22,327 bases of DNA from contig JAIKZT010000154.1 in assembly GCA_024682015.1 (NCBI GenBank), positions 1 through 22,327 of the forward strand, read 5' to 3'. The DNA is from Clostridia bacterium (GTDB lineage: Bacteria; Bacillota; Clostridia; Peptostreptococcales; Anaerovoracaceae). Numbering within the stretch: the stretch's first letter is position 1; every line of letters begins with the position of its first letter. Shown here one piece after another: positions 1-5,324 of the stretch. Made by a program: the position numbers and the translations under genes. The notes below the pieces were generated by a model that was not told the origin of the DNA, searched no databases, and saw nothing but the letters and a program-made list of their open reading frames with translations.

Positions 1-254
1 CCGGAGATGTTACCGGAACCTACAGCGCCGCCGACAGCGATGGTAGCTGCTTCCCAAGCGGAAATGGTACCGGTACCGCCTTCGTTCTTCTTGGTGATAG
101 AACCGAAGGTCGACTTCATGATCCAGCCGAAGTGAGCGAACTGGAAGAAGCCAGAGCCGATCGTCAGAAGGGCTCCGCCACCCAGAAGCAGGACGATGAG
201 GGGAGTTCCCCATACGAACCCGTTCAAGGTATCGACTAAGTCAATAAATCCCAT
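1..254 (-). CDS. Sodium:alanine/glycine symporter family (AGCS) protein, N-terminal part
   Basis: This is the 5' end of a gene that runs off the left edge; about 84 residues are visible. The product should be an inner-membrane secondary transporter that imports alanine or glycine with sodium. The visible sequence matches the AGCS N-terminus: a short helix ending NGFVWGTPLIVLLLGGGALL (first membrane segment), then GFFQFAHFGWIMKSTFG, then the GTGTISAWEAATIAVGGAVG stretch followed by SGNISG, the conserved loop typical of this family. The ATG at 254 is preceded by a strong GGAGGT ribosome site (complement of 261-266) and by a promoter at 301-330. It is divergent from nadE. Substrate cannot be fixed from this fragment. 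Family assignment is confident. Confidence 0.88.
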   Translation of the reverse strand, partial: MGFIDLVDTLNGFVWGTPLIVLLLGGGALLTIGSGFFQFAHFGWIMKSTFGSITKKNEGGTGTISAWEAATIAVGGAVGSGNIS

Positions 255-300
255 TATTTCACCTCCAATGAAATAATAAAATAGAGATAATTACACATAA

Positions 301-330
301 AATATACCATATCTTCACAAAGCGTGACAA
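301..330 (-). promoter_or_regulatory. Promoter of the AGCS symporter gene
   Basis: Reading the minus strand, TTGTCA (complement of 325-330) and TATATT (complement of 301-306) are separated by 18 bases. A TGG triplet directly before TATATT gives an extended -10. It lies about 50 bases upstream of the ATG in an AT-rich gap. Inferred by pattern only. Confidence 0.6.
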
Positions 331-360
331 GTAATTTTTTTGAAACCCCTGCCGAACCAT

Positions 361-389
361 TTGAAAAGAGCCCGCAGGCGTAGTAAAAT
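361..389 (+). promoter_or_regulatory. Promoter of nadE
   Basis: TTGAAA (361-366) and TAAAAT (384-389) are separated by exactly 17 bases, followed by a ribosome site GAGGTG at 398-403 and the nadE ATG at 411. The predicted leader is about 15 bases, so the mRNA 5' end lies only just upstream of the ribosome site. Confidence 0.65.
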
Positions 390-410
390 TGTACTGTGAG
401 GTGAAAAGCT

Positions 411-1157
411 ATGAGAGATTATAAGGAAGAATTTAAAAAACGCATTGAATTTATTCGGTCTTGTCTGGCGGACGCTCATGCCAATGGTATCGTATTCGGC
501 AACTCCGGCGGCAAGGATTCGGCCCTCGTTGGCATCCTTTGCAAGGCAGCCTGCGACAATACCGTGGGAATCATCATGCCCTGCGCAAGCCGCAGAAATT
601 ACGGAATTGATGCCGAGGATGGGAAGGAACTGGCGGAGCGGTTCGGGATCGAGACCCGCACGGTGGACCTAACGCCCGTGCGCGAAGCGGAGCTGGCGGC
701 GCTGAATGGGGTCACGGAGGTGAACCAGGCAGGCCTTACGAACATCGCCCCGCGCCTGCGCATGACGACGCTGTATACGATCGGCGCATCCGAAAACCGC
801 CTCGTGGCGGGCACCGGCAACCGCAGCGAGATCTACATGGGTTACTTCACCAAGTGGGGCGACGGCGCCAGCGACTTCAACCCGATCGCAGACCTTACGG
901 CCAGCGAGGTCTTCGAGTTCCTGGCATTCCTGAACGGACCTGAGAGCATTCTCCACAAGGCGCCGTCCGCGGGCCTGTTCGAGGGTCAGACGGATGAGGA
1001 CGAGATGGGCATTTCGTACGCCGCGATCGACCATTTCCTCTATACGGGCGAAGCGACGGACGAGCAGAAGGCCATTCTGGACCGCTTCCACTCCCGCAGT
1101 GAGCACAAGAGACGGCCGGTCAAGACGTTCGAGACCTGGCTGAAGGAACAGGAATAG
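411..1157 (+). CDS. nadE: Ammonia-dependent NAD(+) synthetase
   Basis: Catalyses the last step of NAD synthesis: it amidates nicotinic acid adenine dinucleotide using ATP and ammonia, in the cytosol. The 248-residue protein is the short form without the N-terminal glutaminase domain. Visible motifs are the ATP-pyrophosphatase P-loop SGGKDS (residues 32-37), GTGNRSEIYMGYFTKWGDG (134-152), which binds substrate and ATP, and PSAGLFEGQTDEDEMG (185-200). Length and motif order are those of the bacterial family. The ATG at 411 has a GAGGTG site 7 bases upstream. The gene stands alone, with its own promoter and a strong terminator at 1182. Nitrogen probably comes from free ammonia, since no glutaminase domain is present. 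Assignment is secure. Confidence 0.96.
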   Translation: MRDYKEEFKKRIEFIRSCLADAHANGIVFGNSGGKDSALVGILCKAACDNTVGIIMPCASRRNYGIDAEDGKELAERFGIETRTVDLTPVREAELAALNGVTEVNQAGLTNIAPRLRMTTLYTIGASENRLVAGTGNRSEIYMGYFTKWGDGASDFNPIADLTASEVFEFLAFLNGPESILHKAPSAGLFEGQTDEDEMGISYAAIDHFLYTGEATDEQKAILDRFHSRSEHKRRPVKTFETWLKEQE

Positions 1158-1181
1158 CACAAAGAAATTGATACAAATGAG

Positions 1182-1215
1182 AAACGGACCCCGGAAAGGG
1201 TCCGTTTTGTTTTCT
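1182..1215. terminator. Rho-independent terminator between convergent nadE and the HlyC/CorC operon
   Basis: A perfect 10-bp stem, AAACGGACCC (1182-1191) with GGGTCCGTTT (1198-1207), encloses a 6-base loop. It is followed by TGTTTTCT, so it best serves nadE on the plus strand. It also lies downstream of the minus-strand operon ending at 1253 and may work weakly in that direction (minus-strand tail TTTCTCATTT). Confidence 0.85.
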
Positions 1216-1244
1216 CCCTTCGACAGGCTCAGGGAGCGTCGAAG
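1214..1244. repeat. Dispersed palindromic repeat of the CTTCGACAGGCTCAGGGAGC type
   Basis: Two inverted repeats overlap here. CTTCGAC (1218-1224) pairs with GTCGAAG (1238-1244), and CTCCCT (1214-1219) pairs with AGGGAG (1231-1236). The core is familiar from intergenic regions of many unrelated bacteria, so this is likely a dispersed element rather than a gene-specific signal. It begins 8 bases after the stop of the minus-strand operon and could add a 3' hairpin to that mRNA. Confidence 0.6.
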
Positions 1245-1252
1245 CGAATCCT

Positions 1253-2512
1253 CTACTCTTCCTCCTCCGGCTCGGGCAAAATCTCCGCCGCGAGCTCGGT
1301 CACGCGCATGCCCTCCGTTTCGGTGACGGTCAGGCGCACGTTCTTGTATTCGAAACTGTCGCCCACGAGCGGGTAGCCGCCGAGCATTTCGATGGCCCAG
1401 CCTCCCACGGTGGCGTTGTCGTCGTCGAGCTCTTCGATGTCCAGATCGACTTCGTCGAAGAAGTCCTCGATGCGCATGTCGGCGTCCACTTCGAAGTGCG
1501 TCGGGTCAAGCTCGACGAACTCCTCGTCGATCACGTCCTTTTCGTCCCAGATCTCGCCGACGATCTGCTCGAGCACGTCTTCCATCGTCAGGATGCCCAT
1601 CGTGCCGCCGTACTCGTCCGTGACCACGACCATGTGGCAGCCCTCCTGCTGCATGGTCTCGAACACGTCGTCGAGCGGCATGGTCTTGTGGACGAAATGC
1701 GCCTCCATCATCTCGCTGCGCAGGTCGAACGGCTCGCCCGTAGCCATGACGCGCAGGCATTGGTTGACGTGCGCGATGCCGATGATGTTGTCGGGCGTAT
1801 CCTCGTAGACCGGCAGGCGCGAGAACTGCGTCGACAGCAGGTGGTCGACAATCTCCTCCTCCGGATCCTCGATGTCGATCGCCTCCATGTCGACCCGCGG
1901 CGTGATGATCTCGTACGCCAGCACGTCGTCAAAATCCAGCGCGCTCTGCAGCAGGTCCGACGTGTCCTCATCGAGCACGCCCTCGTCCTCGGCCGTTTCG
2001 AAGATCGTCTCCAGATCGTCCTCCGTAACGGCTTCGTCCACCACGCTCTTCTCCCACAGGCCCGAGATGAGCTTTACGAGCGCGTTGAACACGGCCACGA
2101 GCGGTGCGGTGACCCAGACCAGCACCTTCAGTGGCCCACTGACGGCAACGCTGAAGACTTCGGGCTTGCGGCTCGCGAGGATCTTCGGCGTGATCTCGCC
2201 GAACGTGATGATGAGCACGGTCATGACCGCCGTGGCAAGCCAGGCACCCCCATCGCCCAGCAGCGAGACCGCGATGACGGTCGCGACGGCGGACGAGGCG
2301 ATGTTGACCAGGTTGTTTCCTATTAAAATGGTGATCAGCGCCGTATCGTAGCGCATCTTGAGGCCGTACGCGCGCTTGGCGCCCGTGTTCTGCCCTTCCT
2401 CTGCGGCTTTGCGCAGCAGGATCTCGCTGGCGCCCGCATAGGCGATCTCCGAACCGGAGAAGAACGCGGACAGCGCGATGAGGCAGATGATGAAGAGGAT
2501 GTTCAGGATCAT
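1253..2512 (-). CDS. HlyC/CorC family protein (DUF21-CBS-CorC), full length
   Basis: Membrane protein of the CNNM/CorC family, whose characterised members are tied to magnesium and other divalent cation transport; older annotations call them hemolysin-related. The 419 residues show the full architecture. A DUF21 membrane domain (about 1-155) has the family motifs GNNLVNI (65-71) and FGEITPK (104-110). A CBS pair follows (about 200-325), with ITPRVDMEAID and DEYGGTMGILTMEDVLEQIV. The C-terminal CorC/HlyC domain (about 333-410) ends in an acidic tail. Its ATG overlaps the stop of the upstream paralogue by four bases (ATGA, 2509-2512), so translation is probably coupled. The cation specificity is not shown by sequence. 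Family assignment is confident. Confidence 0.92.
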   Translation of the reverse strand: MILNILFIICLIALSAFFSGSEIAYAGASEILLRKAAEEGQNTGAKRAYGLKMRYDTALITILIGNNLVNIASSAVATVIAVSLLGDGGAWLATAVMTVLIITFGEITPKILASRKPEVFSVAVSGPLKVLVWVTAPLVAVFNALVKLISGLWEKSVVDEAVTEDDLETIFETAEDEGVLDEDTSDLLQSALDFDDVLAYEIITPRVDMEAIDIEDPEEEIVDHLLSTQFSRLPVYEDTPDNIIGIAHVNQCLRVMATGEPFDLRSEMMEAHFVHKTMPLDDVFETMQQEGCHMVVVTDEYGGTMGILTMEDVLEQIVGEIWDEKDVIDEEFVELDPTHFEVDADMRIEDFFDEVDLDIEELDDDNATVGGWAIEMLGGYPLVGDSFEYKNVRLTVTETEGMRVTELAAEILPEPEEEE

Positions 2513-3528
2513 TTGGGCATCCCTCCCTCCTCTTCGTCATAGATCTCCCCGACGAGCTCCTCCAGAATGTCCTCGACCGTAACGATGCCGGCGATGCTGC
2601 CGTCTCCGCGCTTCACGACGGCCATGTGGGACCGGTGGCTGCTGAGCTCGTTCAAAGCCTCGTCGATGGGCAGGTACAGCGGCAGATAGAACGGCTTGTC
2701 GAGCATGGAGCGGCTCTTCAGCGCCTTGCGGCCGCGGATCTTCGCTTTCAGGAATTTGCGGATGTGCAGGATCCCCTCGATGTTCCCCTCTTCGTCCACG
2801 ACGGGCAGGCGCGAATAGTGACCCTCCGAAATGACCTGCAGGATCTCCTCCTCGGACATGCTGCGGCTGATCTTCACGGTGGCGTTCCAGGGCGTGAGCA
2901 CGAAATTGACGGTCTTTACGGTGAATTCGAGGGCGGACTGCACGAGTTCGGCGGCATCTTCGTCGATCTCGTCCTCCTCGTCGATGTTCTCGATGATGTC
3001 GAACAGCTCTTCCTCGGTGACGGTAGGTTCTTCGCTGCCGTCCGTGCCCGCGAGGCGCGTGACGAGGCGGGTCACTCCGGAGAAAAGGAAGCTGACCGGC
3101 GTGAGGATCTTCATGAGAAAGATGAGCGACGGCGCGATGCGCGGCGCCAGGGACTCGCAGCAGGATTTGGCGTAGGACTTGGGGATCATCTCGCAGAAGA
3201 GAAACACGACGAACGACGTGACGAACGTGCACGCCGTGACGGCGCGGTTGCCCCAGAGTTTGGATGCTAAAAGCGTTGCCGCCGAGGAGCATGCGATGTG
3301 CATGACATTGTTTCCGATGAGCATCGTGGTGAGCGCCTTGTCGAAGTTGTCCAGCACAAACAGAGCCTTCTTCGCCTTGGCGTCGCCATCATCAGCATCG
3401 GAGATCATGCGGATCTTGCTGACCGAGGCAAAAGCCGTCTCGGCCGCGGCAAAATACGCGCCTCCCAGGAGCAGCAACGCTATGAAAACTAAATATCGCG
3501 GAATAACGGAAATACTTCCAGCGTCCAT
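2509..3528 (-). CDS. HlyC/CorC family protein lacking the C-terminal CorC domain
   Basis: Paralogue of the next gene and first in the two-gene operon. The 339 residues have a DUF21 membrane domain (about 1-160) with GNNVMHI (72-78) and FCEMIPKSYA (111-120), then a CBS pair (about 205-330) ending VEDILEELVGEIYDEE. The protein stops there, with no CorC/HlyC module; its partner has one. This suggests a heteromeric or divided-role pair, which is an inference. The ATG at 3528 was chosen because an AGGAGGTGA site lies upstream and a promoter at 3562-3590 fits it. The complete CBS region argues against decay. The likely role is divalent-cation handling in the membrane. Confidence 0.9.
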   Translation of the reverse strand: MDAGSISVIPRYLVFIALLLLGGAYFAAAETAFASVSKIRMISDADDGDAKAKKALFVLDNFDKALTTMLIGNNVMHIACSSAATLLASKLWGNRAVTACTFVTSFVVFLFCEMIPKSYAKSCCESLAPRIAPSLIFLMKILTPVSFLFSGVTRLVTRLAGTDGSEEPTVTEEELFDIIENIDEEDEIDEDAAELVQSALEFTVKTVNFVLTPWNATVKISRSMSEEEILQVISEGHYSRLPVVDEEGNIEGILHIRKFLKAKIRGRKALKSRSMLDKPFYLPLYLPIDEALNELSSHRSHMAVVKRGDGSIAGIVTVEDILEELVGEIYDEEEGGMPK

Positions 3529-3561
3529 AAGGACGAATCACCTCCTCGTATAAACGAAAAC

Positions 3562-3590
3562 AGTATACCACAAGTCCCCGCGGATGAAAA
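3562..3590 (-). promoter_or_regulatory. Promoter of the HlyC/CorC pair
   Basis: On the minus strand, TTTTCA (complement of 3585-3590), a 17-base spacer and TATACT (complement of 3562-3567) with TGG directly before it, giving an extended -10. The stretch TTGTGGTATACTGT is almost identical to the hpf promoter. Confidence 0.65.
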
Positions 3591-3651
3591 GAGCGCGCGG
3601 CAGGAATTATCGGCATCATACTTAATTTTTTATTTATTTTACATTATTTCC

Positions 3652-3680
3652 TTTACAATGATTTCCATCAATGATATAGT
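3652..3680 (+). promoter_or_regulatory. Promoter of the DUF5688 gene
   Basis: TTTACA (3652-3657), a 17-base spacer and TATAGT (3675-3680), with TGA before the -10 giving an extended element. The ATG at 3728 follows an AAGGAGG site at 3716-3722. The leader is about 40 bases. Confidence 0.7.
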
Positions 3681-3727
3681 ATTGGCATAATCTGTCACAT
3701 CAGCCAACGTCTATCAAGGAGGAAACC

Positions 3728-4618
3728 ATGATTTCTTACGACACTTTCAGAAAATACGTGCGCCTTCACATCGCCGAATACCTGCCCCGGGACAAATACC
3801 GCGGCTGGACGCTGAAGGAAACGCAAGTCTGCAGCATCAACCGCGTCATTCAGTCGTTCCACCTGCAGCCGCCAGGCTCGGACGTGAAGGCGCTTCCGAG
3901 CTTTCACTTTCAGGACGCCTACAGCCGCGTGCTGCTGGGAGAGGACATCGAAAGCGCCATGCGGCACATCGCGCGCCTGCTGCAGTTCTACGCCCCGCAG
4001 GACATGACGGACATGATCCTGGACGAAGGCGAGGAGATCCCCGTGCGCGAGAAGGATCTGCAGATGGCCCTCATCAACCGCAAGCGCAACAAGACGCTGC
4101 TGAAGCACACGCCGCACAAGGATTTCCTGGATCTCGCGGCCATCGCGGTGTCCGTCAGGCCCGGTCCGAACAACGATTACGGCCTCTGCATCATCAGCGA
4201 GGACATTGCCGCGGACATGGGGCTCACGGCGGAGGAACTGCTTCAGACGGCCTGTGAAAACACGTTCCGCCAGTTCCCGGCGAAATTCACCCGGGACGGC
4301 CTGTCCGTCTACGCCGCCTGTGAGAAGGCTTTCTGCGGCGCCGCGTGCCTTCTGGACAAGGAAATGCTGCGAAGTCTCTCCGAAGAGTGGGGCAGTGACC
4401 TGGTCATCCTGCCGGACAGCTTGCAGGGGGTCATCGTAAGGCCGAGACAGGATCTCGATGAACCGGCCATGACGGAGGCATTCCGCCAGATCCTGGCCAT
4501 CTCCGTGGACTTCGAGGACTACCTGTCGGATACGCCCTACCTCTACGAGCGAGAAACAGAGACTCTGCGCCTTTGCGAAGATGCGCCGGCGGCTCCTTCG
4601 GAGGATCCCGCCGCATAA
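3728..4618 (+). CDS. DUF5688 family protein
   Basis: I recognise this 296-residue protein as a DUF5688 member, a family common in clostridia and of unknown function. Features seen: the N-terminal ISYDTFRKYVRLHIAEYLP, the central RNKTLLKHTPHKDFLDLAAI (about 118-137), a segment DYGLCIISEDIAADMGLTAEEL and, near the C-terminus, AFCGAACLLDKEMLRSLSEE followed by SDLVILPDSLQGVIV (about 227-242). In homologues the corresponding blocks have the same order. No signal peptide or membrane segment is present, so it should be cytosolic. It has its own promoter, an excellent ribosome site and a terminator, so it is monocistronic. The C-terminal tail is rich in Ala, Pro and Glu and looks unstructured. No catalytic motif is evident. 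Confidence 0.82.
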   Translation: MISYDTFRKYVRLHIAEYLPRDKYRGWTLKETQVCSINRVIQSFHLQPPGSDVKALPSFHFQDAYSRVLLGEDIESAMRHIARLLQFYAPQDMTDMILDEGEEIPVREKDLQMALINRKRNKTLLKHTPHKDFLDLAAIAVSVRPGPNNDYGLCIISEDIAADMGLTAEELLQTACENTFRQFPAKFTRDGLSVYAACEKAFCGAACLLDKEMLRSLSEEWGSDLVILPDSLQGVIVRPRQDLDEPAMTEAFRQILAISVDFEDYLSDTPYLYERETETLRLCEDAPAAPSEDPAA

Positions 4619-4631
4619 AGCCCCCGCCCAT

Positions 4632-4666
4632 AAAAAAGCCCTGCCGTGTTTCAGGCAGGGCCGTTT
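4632..4666. terminator. Bidirectional terminator between DUF5688 gene and hpf
   Basis: GCCCTGCC (4638-4645) pairs with GGCAGGGC (4654-4661) around an 8-base loop. A run of six A residues at 4632-4637 gives a strong U tract for hpf on the minus strand. CGTTTTG after the stem serves the plus-strand gene less strongly. Confidence 0.85.
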
Positions 4667-4704
4667 TGCTTGTTTATGCGGCCGGGATGACCCCGGGCGA
4701 AAAT

Positions 4705-5241
4705 CTACTCCTCGGTCTCCAGAAGTCCGTAAGATCCGTCTTCTCTCTTGTAGACCACGTTGATGCCGCCGCTTTCTCCATCTTTATAGATGAAGAAATT
4801 GTGCTCCAGCAGTTCCATCTGCAGGATGGCCTCTTCGGAGGACATGGGGTTGAGGCGGAAACGCTTCGTCCGCACGATGCCCTTCTCTTCCTCGACGGCA
4901 GTGGGCGCTGCATCGGGGATCTCCTCGAAGATGATATCCTTCTGTTCCTTATGGCGTCTGACGAGCTTCGTCTTGAAGCGCGACATCTGAGTGGAGAGTT
5001 TGTCGATGACCTTGTCCAGGCAATAATAAATGTCGTTGCTGGATTCCTCAGCGCGGAAGATCATGCCCGCAGCGTAGATCGTCGCCTCCATCTTGCACAG
5101 GCCGGTCTTGACTTCGCTGCACATGATGGCCGCTTTGGCTTCCTTCGAAAAGTATTTGTCGAGCTTGGCAAACTTCTTTTCGACTGTCGCCTCGAGCTTA
5201 TCGCTGGGGTTGAAATTCTTGCCGGTAATGGTGATAAACAT
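4705..5241 (-). CDS. hpf: Ribosome hibernation-promoting factor, long form
   Basis: Binds the decoding channel of 30S subunits and dimerises 70S ribosomes into inactive 100S particles during slow growth or stress. The 178-residue length and two-domain layout identify the long form typical of Bacillota. The N-terminal S30AE/RaiA-like domain (about 1-100) begins MFITITGKNF and includes SSNDIYYCLDKVIDKLSTQM. A charged linker (about 100-120) follows. The C-terminal dimerisation domain (about 121-175) contains RTKRFRLNPMSSEEAILQME and FFIYKDGESGGINVVYKRED. The ATG at 5241 has a clear AAGGAGG site (complement of 5248-5254). The gene is divergent from the Tet(M)-like/NYN gene, with overlapping promoters, which suggests linked control of two ribosome-acting proteins. 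Confidence 0.95.
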   Translation of the reverse strand: MFITITGKNFNPSDKLEATVEKKFAKLDKYFSKEAKAAIMCSEVKTGLCKMEATIYAAGMIFRAEESSNDIYYCLDKVIDKLSTQMSRFKTKLVRRHKEQKDIIFEEIPDAAPTAVEEEKGIVRTKRFRLNPMSSEEAILQMELLEHNFFIYKDGESGGINVVYKREDGSYGLLETEE

Positions 5242-5287
5242 AACAAAACCTCCTTAATATGTTTTGTGGGGCTGGTGCCTCAGATAC

Positions 5288-5316
5288 AGTATACCACAAA
5301 ACTGCCATGTGGTAAA
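5288..5316 (-). promoter_or_regulatory. Promoter of hpf
   Basis: On the minus strand, TTTACC (complement of 5311-5316), a 17-base spacer and TATACT (complement of 5288-5293) preceded by TGG. The -35 box is the same DNA as the -10 region of the divergent gene, so the two promoters occupy one another's sites. Confidence 0.65.
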
Positions 5317-5318
5317 AT
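5310..5318 (+). promoter_or_regulatory. Extended -10 of the Tet(M)-like/NYN gene; predicted leaderless start
   Basis: TGGTAAAAT occupies 5310-5318, and the ATG is at 5325, only six bases after the -10. A transcript starting 6-7 bases beyond the -10 would begin at or next to the start codon. No ribosome-binding purine run precedes the ATG. There is no good -35 at the expected distance (5290-5295 reads TATACC). Confidence 0.5.
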
Positions 5319-5324
5319 TGTAGC

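Noticed and set aside
255..410. Possible riboswitch between the symporter gene and nadE
   Set aside because: The gap is accounted for by two divergent promoters and ribosome sites; no structured element was recognised.
1496..2326. Plus-strand frames opposite the HlyC/CorC gene
   Set aside because: Low-complexity His/Asp/Arg-rich or Ser-rich translations, antisense to a gene with clear domains.
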